The position numbers and the translations under genes are program-made. Below are positions 1 through 5,809 of a stretch of 9,024 nt of DNA, one piece after another. The notes under the pieces are model-generated. The model made no database searches. It saw only the letters and a program-made list of their open reading frames with translations, and had not been told where the DNA came from. Numbering within the stretch: the first letter of the stretch is position 1; each line of letters begins with the position of its first letter. The stretch spans positions 1 through 9,024 of the forward strand of contig JAAZDH010000144.1 in assembly GCA_012512865.1 (NCBI GenBank). Direction: 5' to 3'. Source of the DNA: Clostridiaceae bacterium (GTDB lineage: Bacteria; Bacillota; Clostridia; Acetivibrionales; DUMC01).

Positions 1-91
1 GGCCTAAACTAGTGCATTATTTAATACGTCTAAACTAACGAAACATTTAATCAAATAGAAAGCGAATAGTACAGGCAGGGATTTTGCAAAA

Positions 92-1888
92 TCAAGCCAA
101 GTGTAAAAAAAACCTTATCCTTGTTCCCTCTCCAGGCTTGCTCCTGACATTGATTTTCCCTTTATGCCCCAGGATAATTGTTTTCGCTATGGTAAGACCA
201 AGGCCGTGACCTCCCTTTTCTCTCTTCCTGGATTTATCCGAACGGTAGAACCTGTCAAAAATATGCTTCATTTCTTCCACCGTCATGCCGATTCCCGTGT
301 CCAGCACTTCTATAACCGCATTCTTTTTCTCGGTGGTAAGATTTATCGCGATTTCGCCGCCTTCTGGTGTATACTTTATTGCATTATCCAGGAATACTCT
401 TATTGCCTGCTTAATCCTATCCCTGTCGGCATAAACCTCTATTCCCTCATTTATATTCCATGTAACCTTGTGCTTCTCGTCAATTATTTTCATTTCCCTT
501 ATGGTTTCCAGGAGCAAGTCCGTCAGGCTAAATCTTTCTTTTTGAAGGTCCAGCTTCCCCCTGTCGTTCCTTGCAAGGAACAACAGGTTCTCCACCAGGT
601 TCTTCATGTTCTCCGTTTCATTTTTAAGGGCATCCAGCGACTCCTGCAGCACCTCCCTGTCGTCTTTTCCCCAGCGGTTCAACATATCAATGTAGCCCTG
701 CAGCACGGCAATCGGGGTCCTAAGCTCGTGGGATACATCTGAAACAAATTGCTTTTGCCTGTTGTACGCATCTTCTATCCTGTCCATCATCTCGTTAAAA
801 GTCATTGCCAGCCCCTTGAGCTCACTCTTTGAACCACTCACGTTCAGGCGCACATTCATATTATTCTCCGAAATACTCCTTGCTGCTCCTGCCATTTCTT
901 CAATGGGCGAAACAATGTCCCTCGCTGCCCCAAGGCTTAGTGCAAAAGCAAAAATCAGCCCGATGCCATCTACCAGCAATATTATCATTAAAAGGTGCTT
1001 TATGCTGTTAATCTCGCTGGTTACGTCCGCATAAATATTAAACAGTAAAGATTGATTTATTTCTCTTGAACTTGTTTCCCACACCCTTGGAAATAACACC
1101 ATGTTTAGCACCAGGAGGTACTTGTCCTGGATTACCGTAAAACCTGCAATATTCCTGTACTTTAACTTGCCTCCAGCTTCATCATGGGCTCCTTGCAAAG
1201 TATCGATGCCTTTTAATGATGAATAAATATAAGCAGGGATGGAAAACATGGCATTTTTATCCTTGTCGTATACAATTGCAAAACACTTTACTTCGGTGGT
1301 GACAGGGATGGGCCCGGATGCTTCATCCATTTCAAGCTGTTCAGCTTGCCACCCGGCTTGTTGTTTAGGTTGCTGCACGGCTTGCTGTTCATCTTGCCGC
1401 CCGGCTTGCAACCCTGCTTGCTGTTCATCCTGCTCCTCTACTTGCTGTTCAGCCTGCCTTTCTGCTTGTTTTTCAGCCTGCTGCCCGTTTTGCCGTTTAA
1501 CTTGCTGTTCTTCTTTTTGTCCAGCTTGTCGCCCGCTTTGCCGTTCAACTTGTTGCACGGCTTGTTGCACTGCCTGTTCCGCGACCGTGTTGCAAGCCTT
1601 GTATGCTGGGTAAGCCCTATATGCGCCATATGCCGTAAAAATAAAAAAACCGGTTAAAACCAGTGTTTTAAAAATGATTTTCAGGTGCATTATTGACAGG
1701 CCAAGCCTTATGGAATACCTGCCCCTTTCAGTGAATTTCTTAACCAAGTAATAAAACAAGTACACCGGGAAAAACATGATTTTAAGAACCATGAGCAGTG
1801 ATCGTAATATCATGTCCCCGGTACTCTTGGCACTCTTCTTGTTGTTATCGACGTTTATTGTATTTTTCGTATTTTTCATATTACCCAC
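92..1888 (-). CDS. Sensor histidine kinase (HAMP-HisKA-HATPase_c) with a glutamine-rich repeat sensor region
   Basis: This is a membrane sensor kinase of the EnvZ-like class, 598 aa, the likely phosphodonor of the response regulator upstream. Hydrophobic segments lie at about 28-49, 68-90 and 298-320. The first may be only membrane-associated, leaving 91-297 as the outer sensor loop. A HAMP domain covers about 318-372. The H-box has H387 (SHELRTP), the N-box D501/N502 with K505, the G1 box DTGIG at 530-534, the F-box F544-RFYR, and the G2 box GHGLGL at 560-565, so all catalytic motifs are intact. Residues 105-184 are 20 tetrapeptide repeats rich in Gln; without them the sensor loop is ordinary in size. 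The GTG at 1888 and ATG at 1879 both lack a good ribosome binding site, so the start is uncertain; an ATG at residue 26 is another option. No clear terminator is seen in bases 1-91. The stimulus is unknown. Confidence 0.93.
   Translation of the reverse strand: MGNMKNTKNTINVDNNKKSAKSTGDMILRSLLMVLKIMFFPVYLFYYLVKKFTERGRYSIRLGLSIMHLKIIFKTLVLTGFFIFTAYGAYRAYPAYKACNTVAEQAVQQAVQQVERQSGRQAGQKEEQQVKRQNGQQAEKQAERQAEQQVEEQDEQQAGLQAGRQDEQQAVQQPKQQAGWQAEQLEMDEASGPIPVTTEVKCFAIVYDKDKNAMFSIPAYIYSSLKGIDTLQGAHDEAGGKLKYRNIAGFTVIQDKYLLVLNMVLFPRVWETSSREINQSLLFNIYADVTSEINSIKHLLMIILLVDGIGLIFAFALSLGAARDIVSPIEEMAGAARSISENNMNVRLNVSGSKSELKGLAMTFNEMMDRIEDAYNRQKQFVSDVSHELRTPIAVLQGYIDMLNRWGKDDREVLQESLDALKNETENMKNLVENLLFLARNDRGKLDLQKERFSLTDLLLETIREMKIIDEKHKVTWNINEGIEVYADRDRIKQAIRVFLDNAIKYTPEGGEIAINLTTEKKNAVIEVLDTGIGMTVEEMKHIFDRFYRSDKSRKREKGGHGLGLTIAKTIILGHKGKINVRSKPGEGTRIRFFLHLA
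1337..1576 (-). repeat. 12-bp minisatellite, 20 copies, coding for Q-x-x-x tetrapeptides
   Basis: Kinase residues 105-184 form twenty uninterrupted tetrads. Gln is at position 1 in 19 of 20 (Lys125 is the exception), Ala or Val is usual at position 2, and Gln or Arg at position 4. Examples are QAVQ, QVER, QAGR and QAEQ. At the DNA level the unit is a degenerate 12-mer (CAAGCNGNNCAG-like). Copies are diverged, so the array is old or under selection for the protein pattern. Because 12 is a multiple of 3, gain or loss of units would keep the frame. Confidence 0.95.
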
Positions 1889-1973
1889 TTTTATATGTTA
1901 CTGGTATTACCATATTATCTTTATCACGAATTGCCGTTTCTCCTTGGCTTTTATCTCTTCCATGCCCATCTGC

Positions 1974-2126
1974 CAAGCCTGCTGGACCCCATCCGTCATA
2001 CCTGGAGTACTCATCCACCATACCTGCAGCACTAACCCGTCATATCTGCCATACTTGTCCGCCATGCCTGCAGCAATGCCTGCAGCCATGCCAGCAGTAT
2101 TCATGTGCAATATCCGCGGTATTCAT
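1974..2126. repeat. Degenerate 22-bp and 12-bp tandem repeats in the regulator-kinase gap
   Basis: On the plus strand, 22 to 23-bp units start at 1974, 1997, 2019 and 2041. Their shared skeleton is CATACCTG followed by a variable middle and an ending like ATCCGT or CCCGC. From 2063 a 12-bp unit (CATGCCTGCAGC) follows about three times, to 2097. TATTCAT then recurs at 2098 and 2120, again 22 bp apart. A 65-67 aa minus-strand frame (1907-2110) runs through the repeats but is low-complexity and not called as a gene. The 12-bp period matches that of the array inside the kinase gene. Confidence 0.75.
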
Positions 2127-2143
2127 CCCCCATGCAAGTACTT

Positions 2144-2827
2144 TCATTCATCCCTGAAGGTGTATCCCACTCCCCTTACAGTATGAATGTACTGGACCCC
2201 GAACCTCTGGTCAATCTTGCTCCTTAAATATCTTATATAAACATCGGTAATGTTGGTGTCCCCCATAAAATCATATCCCCAAACATGCTCCAGTATTTTT
2301 TCCCTTGTCAGTACCATACCTTTATTTTCCATGAGATAGAGCAGGAGTTCAAACTCCTTTTTAGATAGCATGATTTCTTCGCCGGCATATGTAACCTTGT
2401 ATTCATTCCTCGACAATTCCAGGTTTCCTGCTGTTATTGTATCTCTTTTCCTGGCTTGCGCCCTTGCAGATCTCTTCAGTGCCGTCCTTATCCTTGCAAG
2501 CAGCTCCTCGATTGCAAAAGGTTTCGTTACATAATCATCCGCCCCCATATCGAGCCCCATGACTATATCGGATGTATCATCCTTTGCCGTCAGCATGATA
2601 ATGGGCACGTCAGACTCCCTTCTAATACGCCTGCACACTTCAATTCCACTAAGCCCGGGAAGCATCAGGTCAAGGATTATAAGAGCTATATCTCTTTTAA
2701 GCGCCCTTTCACAGCCGGTCCTTCCATCATATGCGATTTCAACCTCGTAACCCTCGTGCTTCAGCTCAAGCTCAAGAAACCGGGCTATCTTCGTTTCATC
2801 TTCAATTATCAGTATGGTATTCTTCAT
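2144..2827 (-). CDS. OmpR/PhoB-family response regulator
   Basis: This is a DNA-binding response regulator of 227 aa, the family's usual length. The receiver domain is at 1-118: acidic pair D10/E11, phosphoacceptor D53 (in LDLMLPG), T80 and K102 (in TKPF). The C-terminal winged helix is at about 130-225, with the typical LSKKEFELLLYL, DVYIRYLRSKID and HTVRGVGYTF stretches. The frame is open 17 codons further upstream, but the ATG at 2827 is preferred: it gives the standard family N-terminus (MKNTILIIEDE) and has a GGTGAT-type site just upstream. The kinase gene follows after an unusually long 255-bp gap, where such pairs normally overlap or nearly touch. Transcription probably starts near 2952 under an extended -10 promoter covered by an 11-bp tandem repeat, which suggests autoregulation (inference). 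Target genes are unknown; DUF4342 upstream is a candidate. Confidence 0.95.
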   Translation of the reverse strand: MKNTILIIEDETKIARFLELELKHEGYEVEIAYDGRTGCERALKRDIALIILDLMLPGLSGIEVCRRIRRESDVPIIMLTAKDDTSDIVMGLDMGADDYVTKPFAIEELLARIRTALKRSARAQARKRDTITAGNLELSRNEYKVTYAGEEIMLSKKEFELLLYLMENKGMVLTREKILEHVWGYDFMGDTNITDVYIRYLRSKIDQRFGVQYIHTVRGVGYTFRDE

Positions 2828-2938
2828 GAACATCACCACTTGTAAGTATAGCCATCCATCAATATCTTCGTATCGCATTCATTGTACATGCTTTCATTCC
2901 TGCATGAATAATCATGACTTAAGCTGCAAACTCATCCG

Positions 2939-2960
2939 AACGTTTTAATAACGTTTTAAT
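2939..2960. promoter_or_regulatory. Perfect tandem 11-bp repeat, candidate response-regulator operator
   Basis: AACGTTTTAAT occurs twice head to tail (2939-2949 and 2950-2960). An 11-bp direct repeat, one helical turn, is the classical arrangement bound by OmpR/PhoB-family dimers. Each half also holds the palindrome AACGTT. The site runs from inside the -10 hexamer past the expected start site, a position that normally gives repression. Which protein binds is inferred. Confidence 0.6.
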
Positions 2961-2967
2961 TATACCA
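2959..2967 (-). promoter_or_regulatory. Extended -10 promoter of the response regulator
   Basis: On the minus strand the bases read TGGTATAAT, a perfect -10 hexamer with the TGn extension. No good -35 hexamer is seen at 16-18 bp. The predicted start near 2952 gives an approximately 125-nt leader before the ATG at 2827. Confidence 0.65.
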
Positions 2968-2980
2968 GAATAAATAATAC

Positions 2981-3011
2981 GATGGCTACAATTTTTAGAA
3001 TTGCAGCCATC
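2981..3011 (-). terminator. Hairpin terminator after the DUF4342 gene
   Basis: A 13-bp stem (2981-2993 with 2999-3011, one G-U pair in the minus-strand RNA) closes a 5-nt loop. It begins 16 bp past the DUF4342 stop and is followed on the minus strand by a T-rich but interrupted stretch. It separates DUF4342 transcription from the response-regulator promoter directly downstream. Confidence 0.6.
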
Positions 3012-3026
3012 TCGATCATAATCAAT

Positions 3027-3575
3027 TTACTCTATTGTAACTTCGTTATACCCGTCATCTTCGTCGCTGTTCCCGTTCTTGCCGGTTGAATTTTCATTGT
3101 TTGAGGCTTTATACTTATCCTCCATCCTTGCAGCAGTTTCCCTTACCTTGCTTCCGAAGCTGTCAACCATTTTGTTCAGGTCTATTGTATCTCCTTTTTC
3201 CTTGCGTATCCTGAACCTGCAACCCATCATGAAAGAAATCACAAGTATTACAAGCAGGAACCAGTTCAGTATCATCGCCGCTAATATCATCAGGTTTATG
3301 GATACGTTGATAATAGTTTCGCCGGACCTTTCAACGATAAACCTTGTTTTAAATCCCTTGGCGATCAAGCGTGAAATCCTTGAGCCAAGACTAACATCCC
3401 CGCTGCCGTTCCTGCTTCCCGTCCTGTTCCCCTGACCCGTGCTGTTTTTCCTCTCAAAATCAACAATGGCTTCAAGCAGGTCCCCGTTATGCTTTTCAAG
3501 AAGTGCCTTTGCCTCGGCATAGCTGCAATTCGTCCTTTTCCTCATTTCATCGATAAGTTCCATCGAAATTGCCAT
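3027..3575 (-). CDS. DUF4342 membrane protein with an EF-Ts-like (UBA/TS-N) N-terminal domain
   Basis: The protein has 182 aa. Residues 1-43 closely resemble the N-terminal UBA-like domain of elongation factor Ts: MAISMELIDEMRKRT, then the EAKALLEKHNGDLLEAI helix pair. A Gly/Ser/Asn-rich linker spans about 44-62. Residues 63-130 match the DUF4342 pattern: RISRLIAKGFKTRFIVERSG, a hydrophobic segment at about 91-118 that could be one helix or a hairpin, and a basic patch (RFRIRKEKG). The tail (155-182) is polar and acidic. The EF-Ts catalytic core is absent, so this is not an exchange factor. The start at 3575 has an AGGGTGAT ribosome binding site. The function of DUF4342 is unknown. Its place beside a two-component system suggests a link to envelope sensing or stress, which is inference. 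Confidence 0.8.
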   Translation of the reverse strand: MAISMELIDEMRKRTNCSYAEAKALLEKHNGDLLEAIVDFERKNSTGQGNRTGSRNGSGDVSLGSRISRLIAKGFKTRFIVERSGETIINVSINLMILAAMILNWFLLVILVISFMMGCRFRIRKEKGDTIDLNKMVDSFGSKVRETAARMEDKYKASNNENSTGKNGNSDEDDGYNEVTIE

Positions 3576-3675
3576 CTAAATCACCCTTTCATTCAAAATT
3601 TAAACTTTTATGTACTTTCGAGAATAATTAGCTCTAATCACCGGTTAACTATGAGTATAACTGTGAATACTAAGT

Positions 3676-3711
3676 TAATTATCCTGGTGTTATCATATAC
3701 CACGATAATTA
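3676..3711. repeat. Imperfect inverted repeat, 13-bp arms
   Basis: TAATTATCCTGGT (3676-3688) is mirrored by ACCACGATAATTA (3699-3711) across a 10-bp loop, with one mismatch. It sits about 100-135 bp upstream of the DUF4342 start codon and could be an operator or an RNA hairpin. It lacks a T-run, so a terminator is less likely. Confidence 0.5.
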
Positions 3712-3719
3712 GGCGCACC

Positions 3720-3745
3720 TTAATGAAATATTAGAATTTCATTAA
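3720..3745. repeat. Perfect inverted repeat, 10-bp arms
   Basis: TTAATGAAAT and ATTTCATTAA flank a 6-bp centre (3730-3735). It lies just upstream of the plus-strand TATAAT at 3762-3767, where a -35 box would be expected, so it may be an operator. Confidence 0.45.
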
Positions 3746-3773
3746 AATATTGTTTAAAGAATATAATTTAACC

Positions 3774-3901
3774 CCTTTGGAGAAGTACCGGGATGCTTCT
3801 TTTCCAATGCCGGCGAAAGGACTTATGACAGGCGAGTTAATTTTCACTGGAATTTTTATTTTATGTAATGCGAAAAGACTATGGAGAACCATAGTCTTTT
3901 C
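3774..3901 (+). ncRNA. Candidate small structured RNA
   Basis: A TATAAT at 3762-3767 (weak TTCATT-like -35 about 18 bp upstream) would start RNA near 3774. The first part can fold: TTGGA (3776-3780) with TCCAA (3803-3807), enclosing a six-pair stem 3781-3786/3793-3798 that closes a CCGGGA loop. A GCCGGC follows that could pair with this loop. The transcript would end at the perfect hairpin 3872-3901. No known riboswitch class is recognised. A 33-codon frame (3807-3908) overlaps but has no ribosome binding site. Confidence 0.25.
3872..3901. terminator. Perfect 13-bp hairpin with 4-nt loop
   Basis: Arms 3872-3884 and 3889-3901 are exactly complementary around the loop AGAA. The plus-strand right arm ends in TCTTTTC but no long T-run follows on either strand. 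It could end a plus-strand transcript or, read on the minus strand, GH51 read-through, though it lies over 200 bp past the GH51 stop. Confidence 0.45.
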
Positions 3902-4010
3902 ACTCTAAACAAATATACATATAAGCCTGTAATTCTCTCCTACTTATTTCCATGCAATATCCCATGAAGCAATTACAATTAAAAAAACCGCTACTTATTC
4001 TACATTTAAT

Positions 4011-4064
4011 CCTTACTTATTAAAACTGCTTTTTTTATCCTTATTTATTGAAACTTTTTTACGC
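4011..4064. repeat. Imperfect AT-rich direct repeat, about 28 bp
   Basis: Two adjacent units, beginning CCTTACTTATTAAAAC at 4011 and CCTTATTTATTGAAAC at 4039, each end in a T-run. Further CTTATTAA words follow to about 4100. They lie just downstream of the GH51 stop. No function is visible. Confidence 0.4.
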
Positions 4065-4122
4065 TTTGCGCTTATGATTTTCGCTTATTAACTTATTAAA
4101 AGAGATTTTTTACCCACCGCAT

Positions 4123-5643
4123 TCAACCTGACAATTCCACGGTCAAAGCCACAATTGATGCCGGCGGCAATACAATTACTGGTTCACTGTTTGAAAGCTT
4201 TATTTCCCTGGTAACCGGGCTTATATTGCCTGGTTGTTCAAAGCTATTGTACATGTGCGGGTCAGCTGCATTCAATGTCATCTTGGTAGCTGTTTCTTCA
4301 AACCTGGCACCGTATAAATCAATTCTTACCTCGGCCTCTTCCGAGTAATGACAGTTTGCCAGGGTCAAGGTTAGCCTATTATCCTTTATGGAAGCGGAAC
4401 AGGATATTCTTGCCAGCTGTTTTTCTTTGTTTCCACCTGTCTTATATGTGATCGTATCGGTATCAACCAGTACCCTTACAGCCTCTCCCTCCTGGTGACC
4501 CTTATACATGTCAAATACATGGTAGTTTGGAGTAGCCACAAACTTGTCCCCGGATGCCAGGAAGAGTGAGTGCAGGCAATTTACCAGCTGTGCCACGTTA
4601 GCCATTACTACCTTGTCACAGTGATTGTTGAATATATTCAACGTAATTGCAGCAACAAGCGCATCTCGCATTGTGTTCTGCTGTTCAAAAAGGTTTTCGC
4701 CCCTGGAAGGTCCTGAACCTTTAGGATGCCAGCATCCCCATTCATCAACGACTATGCCAATCTGCCTTTGCGGGTCGTAGCTATCCATCAGGGCACGTTG
4801 TTCACAAATAATTCTTTCCATGTAAGCTGCCTTGTCCAACAGCTCGTACCACTGGTCCTGGCTGAATTCCAGGGCATTCCCCGCCGTCCCGCAATAATAA
4901 TGGATTGAATAGCCATCTATGATATTACCAAATGACGGATGCGTCACATCCTTAAGCTTGTCAAAAAAGCGCCGTGTCCAATTCAAATCATTGCTGGCCG
5001 GTCCGCAGGCAATAAGCTTAACCCGTTCTTTATCAAGGTATTTCACAATGCTGGCATACCTCCTGAACTCAAAGCAGTAATCTTCGGGAGTCATGTTGCC
5101 GCCATGTCCCCAGTTCTCATTTCCTATTCCCCAAAAAACTACGTTGAAAGGCTCCGGGCTGCCGTTCTTCTCCCTCAGCCTGGTCAATGCAGTGCTCCCC
5201 CGCGGGTAATTGCAGTACTCCACCCAATTCCTTATTTCCAAGGGTGTCAATGTTGTCGCATTAGCAGCGATATACGGCGCAGCACCTACAAGCCGGCAAA
5301 AATCAATAAACTCGTGTGTTCCCACTTCATTATTTTCTAACTTGCCGTCACAAAAATACCAAAAATTCACCGTGGTGGGACGTTCCTCCCTTGCCCCTAT
5401 GCCATCCCTCCAGTTATATGTTTCGGCAAAACAGCCGCCAGGCCACCGGATAACAGGAGGATTGATTTTCCGGAGCATTTCCACTAAATCCTTGCGAAAA
5501 CCGCGGATATTCGGTACCCGGGATTCCTCACCAACCCATATCCCATCGTAAATAACGCCGCCTATGTGCTCGGCGAAATGCCCGTAAATATTGCGATTTA
5601 TTATGCCGATTTTTTCTGGTATGACCAAGCTTATTTTATGCAT
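4123..5643 (-). CDS. abfA: GH51 alpha-L-arabinofuranosidase, cytoplasmic
   Basis: This retaining hydrolase removes terminal alpha-L-arabinofuranosyl groups from arabino- and arabinoxylo-oligosaccharides. At 506 aa it has the family's normal length: a TIM barrel to about residue 380 and a C-terminal beta-sandwich. The acid/base is E176 in WGIGNENWG and the nucleophile E301 in VVDEWG. Other active-site positions match the family: E25 (HFAEH), N175, H248/Y250 (SIHYY) and Q352 (ANVAQLVN). At the substrate-binding Asn of well-studied members (PGGNF), this protein has Cys71 (PGGCFAETYNW), a variant known in one branch of the family. There is no signal peptide, so it acts on imported oligosaccharides. 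AAAGGAG lies 9 bp before the ATG. The MFS gene is 166 bp upstream on the same strand. A 14-bp palindrome next to the candidate -10 suggests repressor control. Exact substrate is not determined. Confidence 0.95.
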   Translation of the reverse strand: MHKISLVIPEKIGIINRNIYGHFAEHIGGVIYDGIWVGEESRVPNIRGFRKDLVEMLRKINPPVIRWPGGCFAETYNWRDGIGAREERPTTVNFWYFCDGKLENNEVGTHEFIDFCRLVGAAPYIAANATTLTPLEIRNWVEYCNYPRGSTALTRLREKNGSPEPFNVVFWGIGNENWGHGGNMTPEDYCFEFRRYASIVKYLDKERVKLIACGPASNDLNWTRRFFDKLKDVTHPSFGNIIDGYSIHYYCGTAGNALEFSQDQWYELLDKAAYMERIICEQRALMDSYDPQRQIGIVVDEWGCWHPKGSGPSRGENLFEQQNTMRDALVAAITLNIFNNHCDKVVMANVAQLVNCLHSLFLASGDKFVATPNYHVFDMYKGHQEGEAVRVLVDTDTITYKTGGNKEKQLARISCSASIKDNRLTLTLANCHYSEEAEVRIDLYGARFEETATKMTLNAADPHMYNSFEQPGNISPVTREIKLSNSEPVIVLPPASIVALTVELSG

Positions 5644-5702
5644 TTTAAATGTCTCCTTTCCGTATATTTTATATGTATAATTTTTATTTATAGTAATATA
5701 AC

Positions 5703-5722
5703 ATTATAATACAATATTGTAT
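5703..5722 (-). promoter_or_regulatory. Candidate GH51 promoter with a perfect 14-bp palindrome
   Basis: On the minus strand the palindrome ATACAATATTGTAT (5709-5722) is followed directly by TATAAT (5703-5708). The predicted start near 5696 gives a leader of about 53 nt. The palindrome fills the part of the spacer next to the -10, a usual repressor position. It does not match the B. subtilis AraR operator arrangement. The AT richness of the region means other -10 sites are possible. Confidence 0.5.
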
Positions 5723-5783
5723 CTTTATATTACTTCTTTATATTGCATTTTCTTTATAGATTCTTTTTATTTATTTATGATTA

Positions 5784-5804
5784 CTATATAACATACTATA
5801 TAAT
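5784..5804. repeat. Short tandem repeat ACTATATAA, 12-bp period
   Basis: ACTATATAA occurs at 5784-5792 and 5796-5804, just past the MFS stop in AT-rich DNA. It may be chance or a protein site far upstream of GH51. No terminator hairpin for the MFS gene is seen. Confidence 0.3.
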
Positions 5805-5809
5805 TCGCA

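Larger units (their letters stand above)
3576..4122. other. 547-bp AT-rich intergenic region without a convincing gene
   Basis: The region lies upstream of DUF4342 and downstream of the GH51 gene. No open frame over 40 codons carries family features. It holds two inverted repeats (3676-3711, 3720-3745), a plus-strand candidate promoter (3762-3767), a structured stretch ending in a perfect hairpin (3872-3901), and a very AT-rich part with repeated CTTATT words. No clear terminator for GH51 was found here. Confidence 0.7.

Noticed and set aside
164..742. 192-aa plus-strand frame
   Set aside because: It is the shadow of the kinase catalytic domain, whose motifs are all intact on the minus strand.
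1239..1613. Plus-strand frame coding for a striking Cys-rich protein with CC-x-C repeats
   Set aside because: It is the antisense of the kinase Gln repeat: complements of CAG and CAA codons read as Cys codons in a shifted frame. It has no independent support.
1907..2110. Minus-strand 65-67 aa frame between regulator and kinase
   Set aside because: It is low-complexity, made of the spacer repeats, has no recognisable fold and no good ribosome binding site. Kept as a repeat region rather than a gene.
3793..3828. Possible 11-aa leader peptide with GGAG upstream
   Set aside because: Very short, with no amino-acid run or attenuator arrangement tied to a downstream gene.
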